64,000 nt of DNA from Chamaea fasciata (GCA_029207755.1 JARCOQ010000002.1:6944001-7008000); one strand, 5' to 3'. Positions 1 to 14,000 are shown, counted from the stretch's first letter. The notes: generated from the sequence alone by a model not told the origin. Numbers and translations are program-made.

Positions 1-3000
1 TGGAAATCTTGGCTACCTGGAACCCTTTGTTTCACACACCCACCTCCCAGCTTTGGGGAGCTCTGCCTGACCTGGCTGCTCGCGCCCTCTGGATGGTGCC
101 ACAGCTTCTACCGCCCAAGCTGATGTGGGCAACAGGACTCTGGTGTGTTGGCTGGTGGCCCTAGGACCCCTCAGGGCTGCAGCTGAGCTCAGACCGTGCC
201 TTTCCAGGTTTCCAGGCCCATGCCTCATTGTCCTCACTGGGAAAGAGTAAGTACTCAATTGGCTGGTATAGCTGCGGCATGTTGTGCAGTTTACAGACCC
301 TCATTTCTAGCTGTTTGTGCCTGGTGTGATGTCCAGCTCTGTCTGGCTGTTATTTTGCCTGCAGTGGCAGATCTGAAAGAGGGCTCAGGAGCCAGGTGCT
401 CAGCTGAGACAGATCAGCACTGATGCATTTACATCAGTGAAATGTTACTGTTTTAACATAGCAACAACATTTTGGATATGTTTCCTCTGGGTAGTACCCA
501 TGCTGGCGATGCCTTGTTACTCACAAAGTGTCATGCTTGCATTTCTCACAGCCTTTCCACGTCCCACACCCTGCTCCTGCTGTTTGGTTGTCCTTGTTCA
601 TACAGCTCGGGAATGTTTTTCAACAAAACTTGTCTTTCCCAAACATTCATTTAGGCTTGCCTGAGTTTTATGAGACTGGCTTGGAAACGCTGAATAAAAT
701 TCTGACTTGCAATGCTGTCTGGCCCTCTACTAAACCTCCAGGGCAATGTGGATGAGAAGTGACAGCTTTTAAGATGAACTTTTTCTAAAGGAGGTGTTTA
801 ATCCTCCTAAGAAAACCCTTACGAATCTGAAATGGTAATATATTTCCTTAAACTGTTTGATCTATAAGCTTTTAGGGGTTCTTGTTCTCTGCAGGAAAGG
901 TTTTGCCTCACATGTATTTACATTTTCATTTTTTTGCTCATGTTTCCTTGATTTTTTTCGCAGTAATGGCTTTGAAATGTGTGAAGATAACTAACTGCTC
1001 AAAGGCCTGACTACATATTCAGGGACTAAAGTACATGTTATTTAAAAGTTTGCTTGTTTGCTGGAGAAGAGTGTTTTTTCTGATTTATTTAATGCTTTCA
1101 AGTAGCTGTGCAGGCAGGGTCGGAAGGCCTTTCCCTGACTGCACTGCAGTTTAGGTTTTTTAATAATTTCAGCATGAGGTGTAATTGCCTCATTGGTTTG
1201 ACTACTCTGTCTGCTATTTTATACCCAAAATAAGTTATCCAAAACATTTTTTTTCCCTGAAAATTATGAATAGGCTGATCTGTAAAACCCTGTCCTGTAA
1301 AAGATGCAATAAGATGAACTCTCAACCAAGAGAAACTTCTAGTTCCATCAAGGTAATGCAGATCAGCTCAAGCTGGCCTGCTCTGCAGCGCCTGGAATAT
1401 TTCTGTGGGACTCTCTACTTGCCTTAATGAGAGGCAGACTCCCCAGGAGAAGCAGCAGGCTTCTGATGTTCAAAACAAAGCAGTAGTGGCACGGCATGGT
1501 GCTGCACAGAGGGCACCCACCTGAGCAGGGAAGAGTGCTGTAATGATTTGTAACTGCTGGGGGGGGTGATGCAGCTCCACAGTTGCTGTATATTAGCAAC
1601 TATTTTACTATTATTATATTATAGCCCTGTTCGGCTTTCCTTCTGGACATGGTAGGAAAACCCCCTCTTCTTTATAATAAAATATTTCATTTCAAGCTTT
1701 CAGGAGTCCCTGTGTTTTGAAGCAATATCCCACTATGCCCAAGTTGCCCAACCTGTGTACACACAGCAGAGGCTTCAGCTGGCAAAAATCTGTTGTGATT
1801 GCTTTACCACTGCACTTCCTTGAGAGTCTCCCAGCTCATACATTTTCCAGGCAGAAATAAATGCACACAAAAAGTGCACATGCACTGGGAATCTGAAGTG
1901 CCCAGGAGGTGTCAGGACTCCTGCACACGCTACACAGGTGACAAAAGCGTGTGCAGCAAGGCAGAGGTGTCCTGGATGGACTGAATTTCCCGTGCATACA
2001 CAAATTTTCCCCATGGCACACAGGAACTCGATGATCTGTCACAGATGAGCCATTGTCACTACACTTGCACTGCTGTGCTGAGGTCTGGCTGGCTGTCAGC
2101 TCCCTCTGAGCTCGTGCTTCTGGGAACTGCTGGCCAGAATAGATGGATGGAAAGAGCTGCCACGGTAGCAGAGGCTCAGAGCATGGGCTCAGAGGACTAC
2201 CAGAGCCATAATAGGGACTAGCAAAAACTCTCAGAATTCCTGAGTTCTGATTAAACAGCTTACCCACTGGATTGCCTTGTGGAGATACATAATTTCACAG
2301 CCTTTTGTTGTGTGTTGTAAAATATTCAGTGCAAAAGTTAATTATTGTGTACTGGGGAAAATACCACATGCTAAAGACGTCATAAGAGAAATCAAGAGTC
2401 AGCAGCTCCTGTGATCTGTGGGACAGGGGTGATTAAACAGAACAGATGCCTACATGAATCCTGCAAGGAACTATTATCATGCTGAAAAAAAAAAAAAAGG
2501 GAAAGAGCTGCGAACCAGGTATAATTTTTAAAGAAAGTTTGCGTCTTTTTCTTTTGCTCAGTAAAGAATGACCATAAACAGCTATTTGTGATATCCATTC
2601 TTCCTTCAGATGCAGACACTAAAAGGACTCACCCTGACACTATAGGGCGAAACAACTAGGTTCTTCTCTGCAATTTGTGTATACTCCACCATTCTATGGG
2701 TGGCACTCTGATGACCCTGTAAATCTGTGTGTCTGTTTTTGGGGCCTCTGCTCCTTCTTGGTCAGTCACTTACAGCTGAGGGATGCTCCTTTGGGTAAAC
2801 TCTTGCCTCATTAGAGTGCTTCATAATTCTGTTTCAAATGTACATTTAGCTTGGCTCGGAAGCAAAAGCAAAACAGTCCCATGGGTTTAACATATCCTAA
2901 TACTAAAATTAATGTTGTAGTTAAAACTTCATTCCTAGACAGCAACTACATGGAGGCATGTACTATGAAAAGCCAGCTGTCCAGAGTTCACCAGTTTTTC

Positions 3001-3463
3001 AGAAAGGAGATTATAAACTCTGCATGCTAATACAAACAAAAGAAATTGATATAGCAACCTCTGTTTAAATTACTTTTAAAACAGAAGTGTTGAGGGGATA
3101 AGGTGTAGATGGAAATGGGCCCCTGCCTCACAAACAGCCGACCCATCAGAATGCAGAATACTGAAAAGGTCATCGTGAAATGGCACAGGACTGTATTTCA
3201 TAAAATATAGGCATTACATTTCTGGAACCTCATTTGTGTGACAAAAACTCTGACAAGAACAGAGGTTGGCACAAAATCAATATACTCTGGCAAGGATGTA
3301 ATAAATAATAAAAGTGGAGAACAGCATAAATTTTAACCATTTTCCATTACAAGTTAAAGCTGGTCTGATTTCCTATGTGATCTCTTGGAGCTACATCATT
3401 TCCAAAGAAACATCAGCTAAGGTATATTATTCATTTTGGATGAAAGGTGCTAAGGCAAATATC

Positions 3464-3486
3464 AGAGAGAGAGAGAGAGAGAGAGG
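3464..3486. repeat. (AG)n microsatellite
   Basis: About 11 uninterrupted AG dinucleotides. Simple repeat with no associated element visible. Confidence 0.95.
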
Positions 3487-3843
3487 GATGTTTATTACCT
3501 TACATGCAACTTGGGTCTTACCAGCAGGATTGGAGGTGTAGAGGAAGGGGTAGGAAACAAGTGGGGGCTACCAAACCCCTTCACAATCACAGTCCTCAGG
3601 GTACCAAGGAACTTTGGCTGTTTTGGTGTTCTCCACCCCCAGGCAGTTTGTTTTACTTAAGGCTGAGAAACTTCTCATCCATGAGTGGCTGTGCCATAGC
3701 AAAGCCCCAATTTCAACCACCTCTTTACAGAGACAGCTAAACATCCACGTCCTGATGCCTTCATTTTCCAGTCAAATGTACCAGAAATATCAATTAAGAA
3801 GCATAATCCTCTTGTGATAATCTGTTGCCATCCTCTAAAATTT

Positions 3844-3857
3844 CAGCAGCGCTGCTG
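3844..3857. repeat. Perfect 14-bp palindrome of CAG/CTG units
   Basis: CAGCAGCGCTGCTG is its own reverse complement and is followed by two more CTG units. It is a short self-complementary trinucleotide tract, likely prone to slippage. Confidence 0.9.
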
Positions 3858-5523
3858 CTGCTGCAAAAGGATAAACCCATGAGTTGTATCAGCCCAAATG
3901 GACAGGAGCTCCTCCACTTGGCTCAGCCAGGTAGGAAATTGCCTCACTAAGGCCACCTTGGGCAGAAGTGACTCAGCTCCCGTGCTATCCCTCCCTGGGG
4001 GAGGCTGGGAAAGCCGAGCCTGGTCCCTCCACAGTCTGTCTCCATTTGGATTGACAACTTCCCTGACTGCAGGTTAACCTTGTTATGACAGCACAGCGGC
4101 AGTTGCCATCTCTCCCCACTGCACAGGAGAGCTCGGCCTTCCCCAAGCAATAGCAGTTCTCAGAATCATGGATTACAGTGGGTGCTTCATCTCTGGTGTT
4201 GTTAGTTAGACCCAAATCACTCTGGCATCAGTTTCTGATGGGGCAGATGTGCTTTTCTCTGTTTTCTCTTGAGCGAGGGGTTTAGTAGGGGACAGAGCCT
4301 GTTATAGTTGCTCTGTTTTGTTACTTTCTAGTGAAAAATATGAACTAGTGTCCAATTTCATGTGTCTATTCACGAAGTGCTTTGTTACTTTAACACCATT
4401 TCTACCCTGGCATCAATAGTAATGGTGCTCAGTGTCATCTGTACATCACCATACATTGCATCTATTTCTGCCTGGAAGTATTGCATCCTTAATACAAATC
4501 CTGTTTCAAAATTTTATTTTTACTTGGCTTGCACTTTTTTTTTTCCTAGTTAAAAGAGGGTTTGTTTATTTTATTTTTTTATGTAGATGGACAACGATGT
4601 GGCAGAAACACTGCTGGTAGCTGTGGACAGTGTAGTTTTATATTGTCAAAATATTTCAGATAGAGGGCATGTTTAATTATAATCCTCATTTTTCAAATTG
4701 CTCTTTATTGTTTTTTTTTTCCATCACATTAGAACTTATCAAACACAAGTCAGCTTTGCAAGATTTGATCTCTGACCATTGATCATTTTTTACAAATGTT
4801 AGCAGACCCCTGTGCTCTCTCTTTACCTTCTGGATATCTCCCTAGATAAATACACTTTCTGGATAAACATCACTCTACTTTCTGAGCAACTGCTGCATGA
4901 TGTTCATGACTGGCCAAATGTCTGTACAACAGTTTTATGTGTAAAAAATCTGATAATAACTGTGTGCCTTAGGACTGACTAATATTGGACAGAAATAATG
5001 TTTGTGAGTGGATATTTTTAGTGCTGTTAAATAAAGAGTGCAGCATTATTGAATTTGTTCAGTTGCCCTCTATATCTCAGGAACGTGCCAGACCTAGTAC
5101 AGCTTTTAATTGCTTCACTCTCCACTCAGTAATTTTCCTGCTGTTATGAGTGCAGGCTGCTCAGCGATCACTTGGAGCCAAGACATTTGTAGGACATTTC
5201 CTTTGTGTAGTGTCTGTGTCCTGCCTCTCAGCACTCTGTAACACAGTTCTGCACATGCATTCCTGCTCTGCACTGTAACTGGGTCCAACTGGCATTTCCA
5301 AGAGCTCAGGGAAAACAATTTGCTTCATGAAGCAGGTCTTCTAGCTGTAACTGAGCCATATTTCTTAGATGAGTGTGCAAGAAGGGTTGAAAAGATTCGG
5401 GAGATCTGCTAAAACACTGCAGACATATGGTGTTCAATCACATGGGGAGGGAAGAAAGCAGGAAGGGGAGTAACACTGCCCTAGGCTGGAGAATCCTGGC
5501 CTGTCTTACTCATTGTATAGGTA

Positions 5524-5572
<49 letters not shown>
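5524..5572. repeat. (TATC)n tetranucleotide microsatellite
   Basis: Roughly 12 perfect copies of TATC (CTAT/GATA class). Pure repeats of this length are usually polymorphic within populations. Confidence 0.97.
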
Positions 5573-8500
5573 CATGCAGAGTTGTAACCTTTATAGCTAT
5601 GTTAAATGCAGAGGGGCATAAAATTCATCCAAATAAGGGCAAGTAACAAACTAGAATATTTTTATACAGTATATCTTTGTTCCATCAAATGTCAGATAAC
5701 GTTCTCTTTATTTGGAAGTTGCAAATCTGTACATGTCTCCTGACATAACCCCTTGTAGGAACATAAGGATTAAGACTGGTTTACAACAATCTCCAAGGAA
5801 TGGATGCACAGTGGTTGGGCCAAATTCAGTTTTTATTGTGAAGTTCAATGTTAGAAAAAATGGGACTACATACCAAGGGGTACTGACTTAGGTGACAGTT
5901 ACTGTTGTCATTGTTCTGGAGATGGTATTGAATCCAGAGTGTCATAGCCTTTGGGTTGTGGCAAATTATTTCTGTAGAGGATGGACAACAGGCTGTGGAA
6001 GGACTCAGTTTTGTGTCTCTGAAAATCTGCCTCATATTGGAGGGAGGAAAGATTGGTTTCTTGCCTTGAGGTAACCAACACAAGTCAAAATGTAAATAAG
6101 AGAGCTTAGGCATTCTGGAGAGGTCCTTCAGAAATGCATATCTTAATAGCAGTGCCTTGTCTAATTGATTATGCAGTCTGAATCCTTGGCATTAAGTGCT
6201 TGGCAAAAGTATTACACTCTAGCTCTCCCTACTGGATTATTATCACACAATTTCTGTGTTTAATGGGTGCAGTGTATTGCTGTGTTAAACAATTAAACAG
6301 ATAATACAAGTATCTCACCGCACTGTGTAGATGTTTCATATTTCATGTGCATTTCAACAGATATGGGTATGACTTTTATCTTTACTTTGCTAATTCTTCT
6401 TATTTTGTAATATGTCAGAGAGAATATGCTGGTGTCTCCTGCTGCACTTTATGAACAGTCGTCAGAGATGAGAATATTTCTTTTGGGTGTAGTTTCCAAA
6501 ATTACTCTGTGATTTTTAAGAACTTAAGGTAACTTTTGATAAATATTTTAGGCTCTTAGAAGCCTGAACTTAAATGACTTTCACTGGAGCTTAGTTGTCT
6601 GTCTGAAAAGTCCTTCAGTTATGTTTAACTGTTCTATTTCAACTGCTTTTTGGAAGTTTACAGAGACACTAGTCTATACAGATTTCATGTTTCTGCCATG
6701 CCTAGTTGTGGCTATCTACTTTTTCTGAGAGTAAAAGCAAGTTGAGGTATTTTAATCGAGTTAAAATATGCATTTTAAGGTTAAATTTTACCTTTCTCTC
6801 CCAGTACGGCATTTGACATATCAGGACTAAGCTAAGGAAAGGTAAATTCTTCACTGATAAATATTTGATTGCAATATGTTTACCCACATACTGCAATAAA
6901 TTGGTCTTTACTGGCTGCAAGCCTTTTTTGACGCTTTATGCCAAAGAAAAAAAATATATATAATTTTACACATATATATATATATACTATATATACTTCT
7001 ACCTGTATGTTGAGATAACAATGGGCTTATAACATAAGGTTTTGTTGTTTTTCTGACACATCACACCCACTGAGAAGGTTTGCAAATAATGCAGTCATAC
7101 ACTGAGGTTGTAAATGCAACAGTTTGCTTTATAAAATAACTAAAGAGAACAATTTTATTGCTGATTCACTGCAAAAATCTGTACAACAGGGCAGATTTTT
7201 TTGGTGTGTGTATCTGTGGAGCATAGTAAATATCACTTGAAGAACTGAAGCCATTTTATTATCACTGTAAAATCCATAGGCATGAATTCACCCAGACTAA
7301 ATCAAATAAAACTAACCTTCTAAATTTTTAAAAAGGACCAGAGACCAAGCCCTGTATTTGAAAGTAGGTCTAAAGTAATCAAGAACATGGTAGGTGTGAT
7401 CTGGGCAGTTTGTTGGTGAGGGCTAAAGCAAACTAAGGGAGTGAGAAAATTATGAAGCATGGGGAGATCAGGGTACAAGTGTTCAGGTTTGCTCTTAAAT
7501 CCTTTTTGGATTTTTCAGGTTTGGTTTTATTTTTTGGTGCAGGGGGAAGGAAAAAAGCTGTTCTTTTACTTTGGCTCTGACTTGATACTGGGGTCTTTTT
7601 GTTATTGTTTGGGGGGGGGTTGGTTTTGATTTAAAGCACTGTAGATATTCCAACATTCGATGTGGACATGGACCTTTTACCCAAGAGAGATGTGGTCCAT
7701 CCTCGGTAGTCGGGTCTCTCTGTGAATAGAGACCAAGAATTTTGCAGCAGAGTGAGTGCTTCCATGGTATAAGTTTAGCCACAGGAGATGCCAGGTACAA
7801 ACTGGGATTTTAGGTGGGCTGAATTTCTGAGCAGTCTGTTTCTCCATGAAAAGAACAAGGGCCCTCCTAGTTTAGGGGCTTTAGTTTGCTAATGGAAGAC
7901 ACATTTCCTAAATTTGGGCTAGTGTAAAATGCAGCTCAAATGCTAAAATTTCATTAACATTTTACCTGCTAAAATCAGTTTTAACCTCAAAATATTTTAG
8001 CAGTGGAATTACTGGAAAATATCAGGACCTGTAAATTGCTAGGTTTGTACAGAGACTCTAGTCCATTCACTCTTTTTTAATTTTGCCTTGCCACTTTAAA
8101 TGTCTATTGCATGTATTAACATGTTTTACTCATAGAGGAAGTTTATGCAAAATAAATCAGTGGACTAGATCAATTTAAAAGATTTTATTTCACCTCAATG
8201 TTTTAGAGAGTTATTTGATAGTGCTAAAATATTGTCTTGGAGGACTGAGTTTTACCTCTGAAAATATATTAGCTTGGTTATCTACCATAGGTTTGATCCA
8301 ACAAGGGCAAGGTATTATAAAGCTAGAGAAGACACAGAGAAAGGAGAGAAAATGAAGCTAAGCATTGAGTAAAAAATGCTGTGTATTTTAGGAGAGACAT
8401 TATAGAACACAATTTTCATTTGTGGGGAAGGAGTTTGAGAGATTACTCTGATTATATTGATAATCTCTTCCAGTGGGAAAATGCCTAGGTACTTACCGCT

Positions 8501-9055
8501 CTATAGTAGGTAAAATGAAAAAGGAAGAGCCATATGTGGAACCTATAGTTGCATGGGTTAACCTGAGAGTCACAGATTTTTGATGCAAATGTGGTTAATA
8601 TGTGTAATAAATCCCATGTGTAAGTGATACATTTTCCTGTTGCCTTTATGTTGTCTTTATGAAAGAAATACTTGGCTTAGAGGAATTCACCTTAGCAGAA
8701 CTCTGCAATAACACAGCTCTGCCACGTCTGGGCCAGCTTGTTTCACTGTCTGTTGGGCAGTATAGAAATGGATCCAAACCAAAAATGAAACTAGTTTTTA
8801 GCCATAGTCATATGTTTTAGAGAGAGTTCAGCCTGAAGAGCAAATACATGAAGTCATCTGTTGAGACAGGGAGTTGAATTTGAAATAGGTGTGTACATTT
8901 CTTGCTGTTCCCAAACAAGAGTCTTTAGCACCTTCCAGATGATCACATCCTTATAATAATAACAGATGCATAAAGAGGAAATACAGATATAGGGCTATCA
9001 CAAAATATCTTAATATCTTAACTAGTACCTGATGCTGAGCTTGTACCTTGTTTTT
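5573..9055. other. Non-coding AT-rich stretch, no recognised gene
   Basis: No exon, transposon or RNA gene is recognised. Contents are a degenerate TA-rich tract (about 6954-7005) and a 9-base G run at 7611-7619. Open frames are short and lack family resemblance. Confidence 0.6.
6954..7005. repeat. TA-rich low-complexity tract
   Basis: Two blocks of TA dinucleotides separated by a short TTTTACACA-like interruption. Low-complexity sequence only. Confidence 0.8.
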
Positions 9056-9155
9056 NNNNNNNNNNNNNNNNNNNNNNNNNNNNNNNNNNNNNNNNNNNNN
9101 NNNNNNNNNNNNNNNNNNNNNNNNNNNNNNNNNNNNNNNNNNNNNNNNNNNNNNN
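9056..9155. other. Assembly gap (100 N)
   Basis: Exactly 100 consecutive N, the usual placeholder for a gap of unknown size. It follows a TTTTT run. An apparent open frame across it (9018-9269, minus) is an artefact. Confidence 0.99.
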
Positions 9156-10300
9156 GAATAGACCCCCTAAGCTTGTATACATCTCCTCTGACATGGAATT
9201 ATAGCATTTAAAATCAAAACTGTTCACCTGCAAGAAATTGATGAGTGGAAAGACAGGTCCATGGAGCACTTTATCAACTGCCTGCCACTTTCAGTACAGC
9301 AACTAGTAAAATGTCGCTCACTTTGACAAAGAAAGAATAATTAAAAATATATACATCTGGTGGAGAAACTGGGCTGAAGATGGTCTACTAATGGCATCAT
9401 ATATCACTGCATGGCCTGGTGTAGGAGAAGAATGACCTGCTGAATACACCCCTTTAAGAATATTTATAGGAGCTAAATGAACTTTGTTATATCATCAGAT
9501 ACGCCACAAACACATCTTAAAAGCATTTTAGATAACCTATTTAAGGGAAATAGTATTTTTAATGGAGTAATTGGAAAGAAAACAGTTAATGTGGACCTGA
9601 ATTGAAGCAATATTCTACAAAATAAGCCTTATGACAAGCGGACAGTCACCTTGCTGTTGAAATCTGTTGTCACACTTTTATGATTAGTATATTCTGCTGT
9701 TTGATTGAGCCCATTTTATGATCCTTATATGTATTTTATATAAAACCCACTGGCATGATGCTTACACTTATTTTGTGGAAAGCCTGGTAAAATGACAATT
9801 TTTTTTGTCTTCTGCATGCAAGATTTGGAAATGAACTATCTGTTGCCTGCTGGCTGATCTTTGATCCACGATCCTCAGTTGTAGAGCAGACTTGGACTCC
9901 AGTAAACAGAAATAACTTTCTGTGTGGGCTGTGACTAAGCTCATTTCAGCACATTTGGAGGGTGCTAAACAAGTCAGCCCTCATTTGCTGAGTTTCTGAC
10001 TGGAATCAGGAAAAGTGAGACAATGAGAAACAGGAACAAAATGTCCCTAAAACATATGCATGAGGCAATTTTTTTCCCTTTCCCCCATGGCTTACTGACA
10101 GAAGTGACATATCAAATGTATTTCAAGCTAAGATTTATTACCACTGGTCATTCCTAGGGGTTCAAACAATATGTTTTTCACACAATGAAAAAATGATAGC
10201 ACATAAATATGTATTTTTTCTGAGCATAGACATAAATATACAATGAATATATTAATCCAAATTCATCATCTTTGAGAAGGAAAATGTGCTGTCAGTCAAG
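9156..10300. other. Non-coding AT-rich stretch, no recognised gene
   Basis: AT-rich sequence between the gap and the LTR. No exon signals, repeats or RNA genes were recognised. Confidence 0.6.
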
Positions 10301-10305
10301 AACCA
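10301..10305. repeat. Candidate target-site duplication, left copy (AACCA)
   Basis: AACCA lies directly before the TG start of the LTR at 10306. The same five bases lie directly after a CA at 11055-11056. Five-base duplications are typical of ERVL-type integrations. The right copy could instead belong to the LTR end, so this is not certain. Confidence 0.55.
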
Positions 10306-11056
10306 TGTTGTCCCAGGTTGCAATGCAAGATGTAACCAAAAGTATGTATCCTATTGCCATCTGTTGGAACCAGCTGGGGAGGTGTTTTTCTTTATCTCTG
10401 GTATGACCCATTCCTCATAACTCCAGGGGGGAGGGGGCAGATCTCTTTTTGTTAATGGGTCAGTTAAAACCACGTGGGGCAGTGCTCTCTATCTCTTCCA
10501 GGACCCATCTTCCCTCTGGGGGATATCTGCTGTTAATGGGCCATTAAGACTCACCACATGACTGATAACATTGCATCATCCCATTGGGAGATGCTCCACC
10601 CAGTGGGAGGAGCCAAGCATTCCTACCTGGATAAAACCTGAGGTTAAGAATACCAGGACAGCCTGTTTCCACTGGATTCCCAGAGGAAGACTAGACCCAC
10701 TTACACCACCCCTGGACCTTCAGAGAAAATGACACCCTTCTACAGGATCATCTCTGCTCCAACAGAACCACATCTATCACTCCAGGAGGTTTTAAGTGGA
10801 CTGCTACCAACACCCTGACCAACAGGGTGTCAGGTTGTGTTCTGACTCTGTCATTGTCTTCTTTTTTGTTTGTTTGCCTTTTTGAACAGCTACATTTTTA
10901 TTTTTAATATTCCTAGTAAAGAGCTGTTATTCCTATTCCCATATCTTTGCCTAACAACTCCTTAATTTAAAAATTATAATAATTTGTGGGAAGAGGGTTT
11001 ACATTCTCCTTTCCAAGGGGGGCTTCAGCTTTCCCTGGCAGACACCTGTCTTTTCA
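10306..11056 (+). mobile_element. Solo LTR of an ERVL-like endogenous retrovirus
   Basis: The element starts TGTTGTCCCAGG and ends CTTTTCA, giving the canonical TG...CA ends over about 751 bp. A TATA-like GATAAAA lies near 10630. A T-rich segment from about 10860 is followed by CTAGTAAAGAGC, which may serve as a polyadenylation signal. Motifs such as AACCAAAAGTATGTATCC and AAAATTATAATAATTTG match my memory of a common avian ERVL LTR family, but I cannot name the exact subfamily. No internal gag or pol sequence adjoins it, so it is a solo LTR left by recombination between two LTRs. Ends are uncertain by about 12 bp on the right. Confidence 0.82.
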
Positions 11057-11061
11057 AACCA
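11057..11061. repeat. Candidate target-site duplication, right copy (AACCA)
   Basis: Perfect match to 10301-10305, directly after the LTR's terminal CA. It supports the boundaries chosen for the LTR. Confidence 0.55.
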
Positions 11062-14000
11062 GAACACATGTGCATGTTAGAAGACAGCTCACAGGAGGGA
11101 TGCTTCTAACACACCAGTCCAAGAGGATGGGACTTTCTTGTCTCATTTCTTCAAGATGTATTTTTCTGGTGTGGTTCTTTTCTTTTTTCACGTCTCCCTT
11201 ATAGCACATTGAAGATGGACACCAGGAACCCCTGTGCTGATCACTCTACTTTACCTCAAGTTTTGTAACAGTTTTGTTTCTCTTAAAGTTCTAAATAGCT
11301 GAAGGCCTGTGATTGTGATAAAATGTCAGTGTTTATTTTATAGAGAAAAAGAAAACACTGTATCTGAAGAAAGCACTTCAGAATAAAATCCTTCTGGCTT
11401 TAAATTAAATGAATAAAGCAAATGAAGCCCAGAAATTTTTATAAAGTTATGAGTGTACATCAGTCAAATGAATCTTAAAGGGGAAAAGTAAATAAAGGTA
11501 ATCTGATTTATAATTTTGAAAAACTGATTTAGTTTAAGTCAGCAGAAAACAAAAAAAAAAAAAATGGAGCCAGAAGATAGAAAATCTGAAAAGATGATGA
11601 AGAGGTAAGGACACAGTAAAAATGTGTGGCAGCCAGGGACTGATAATGAACACAGGGTACAGAAACTGTTTGTATTCTTGTCCCAGTCTTTTTCTCTGAT
11701 CATATTTCTGGACTTTACTGTCCTTAAAAAAAAAAAAAAAGCAGAAGACTTATTAATGTCCCCAGTCAAGCCTTGAAAGAAATGGTGAAATAGCATGAGG
11801 TAAAGGAAGAAATTATAGTTGAGAGGCTTTTTGTCAAGTATCTACTCTGGCACAGGAAAACAAACAAACAAACAAAAAAAGGTTTTAAATTATTCCAGGA
11901 AGAAATGCAAGGTACCTTTACTCTGTGCATTTTCCTCTTTAGCAGAATAAGAGAGGAAGGGTAGGCTGAGTGAAAGAATCACATACTTATGCCCCTCAGT
12001 GCAATATTAGACCAAGACAAACTTCTGGTTTTTCCAGGTTTTCAAGTGCCTTTCTTTCTGATGTACAGGCATAGGTCTGAGAACTGCTGCTCTCCAGATA
12101 TTACTTGATCATTTGTACATCCTGAAGTTTCAAGTAATCCTCGGACAGGCAGAAAATTTCTTTTTAAAATCTACTGTCCAGAATACTGTTGTGATGTTTT
12201 ACAGGGAAAGGAAATTCACTATTCATGAATGAGGAGCAGAAATGCCTGATTTTGCTACTTATTTTTAATTAGCTATCTTTTAAGGTCCACTAGTATTGGT
12301 GCATGAGGACTGCTCATATTTTTAAATATATAGCACAAAGAAATAGAGATTTCTGGCCTATGGCATATGAGGGAAGCAGTAAGGAAGTACTTCTCATTGG
12401 CAGCCAAGTAATCAGAACACACCCATGATTTTCTTTGACACTACTAAATTTAGAGAAGGAATGTTAAAGACTGGCTTCCTGGACATGGTGTACCCTTTAA
12501 GGCACAAAATGAAGAGATAATTGATTTTCCTACTTTTTAGCCTAGGCTGCTAAAAAAGGAAGTTTGTTTTTGCATGCTGTCCTGTGTCTCTGCTCTCCTT
12601 CTGTTTTCCATTAACATCTGAACCCATGGGTCAGTTTTAACTAAATGGAAAGACAGAACTTTTCCAAGATTATTTAAATTCTACAAGTTCATGACAACTG
12701 ACAACTGTTGGGGGAGAGATACTCAGATAAGTACTTCTAACACAGGAAAACTTTGAATAACCTGTCTGTCTGTCCATAGCTGTGTATGAACAAGTAATCA
12801 GCAATGTGTTGCTCCACGTTCACCCAGTCCACCCTTACAAAGATGTGGGAAAAAACAGAGGGGAGAGGAAGAGACAGGAGAAGCAGAAAAAGCAGTTTTC
12901 ATGACAGTGTGCAAATTCAAAGGGAATCAGCCTCCAGCATGGCAGCAGCTTACCGGTGTTTTTATTCAATTTTATATTCCCTTTATTATGTATATAGAAA
13001 TGAATCTACTGCAGAGATTAAGGGTCTTAAATAGAGTTTTAGAAGAAGTTCCTCTTCTGAAGTCCGAGATCTTTGCCCTGTTGGTTCTGCAGAAAGACAA
13101 GGTTGGTAGTCATATTTTTTATTAAAACAAGGACTTTAAAATATTAACCTTAAATCATTTCACAGAAGAAGCATATGAGCACATAAATTCTATAAAAGGT
13201 CTCAGTAGTCATTCTATTGAAAATGGTTACAAATTTTTTTTTTATTTTCTTAATACTATTTGCAAAACTGACGGTCATGCCATGTCAATCCTTATTTGTG
13301 TAGTCTGTGCTGTCATGACTAGATCAGGAATTCAGAGGACACCCTCTGCATCAGAATATTTTGTAAGAAATATTGGGAAAGGTGGCACTGTGAGTTAATA
13401 ACTCATTTCAGCTTGTGATGAGGATTATTAAAAATAAGGAGAATGTGGAAATTTGGACTCAATTTAAATTGAAGTATTGAGGGGGAAGGAAAAAGTGTTT
13501 ACCACCTGTGGTTCAGGGTAGGGAATCACACTCAGATATGGCTGAGAGCATTAGATTAGTGACTGCAGTGATATCTAGGGAATTTTAATTTGTATAATTT
13601 ATTCAATCATTAATAAGGAGGACTAGAGTTTCATGTAGAACTCATTTTTATATCAGTATGTGTTACAGGCAACTCAGCAAGGATAAACTTCAGACTGAAT
13701 TTTATTAAGTAAAATGGATATGGTAAGTACCATGATCATTAGGGACGGGTTTTGGATACAAATACAGGTGTATTAACATGTAAATGTTCCAATTTAATAC
13801 AATCAGAAATGTATTAAGTAAAATAGATTGGTAGTGTTTATGAGCAAAGAACTCTTGAGCACAAAAAAAAAAAGAATAATTTGCAAAAGGATTGAGAGGA
13901 AATACTGCAAAGCAAAACCTGAAATATAAATTATTTAAAGCCTCTGTGGATGAGTGATAAGTTGTTAAGCTAATTGCAAGTAACAGAGAAGTAAAAAACC

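Larger units (their letters stand above)
1..5523. other. Non-coding stretch, no recognised gene
   Basis: I see no convincing exon, RNA gene or transposon here. GC content is somewhat higher in 1-430, 1360-2270 and 3900-4200 than in the surroundings, but the open frames there have no family resemblance. The longest is a 143-codon minus-strand frame at 1836-2267. A donor-like AAAGA/GTAAGT occurs near 246 after a short acceptor-bounded segment, too weak to call. Small features inside are a GA microsatellite (3464-3486) and a 14-base palindrome built from CAG/CTG (3844-3857). Confidence 0.6.

Noticed and set aside
1836..2267. 143-codon minus-strand open frame
   Set aside because: Cysteine-rich, no family resemblance, no convincing acceptor or donor. 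Within chance expectation for a GC-richer patch.
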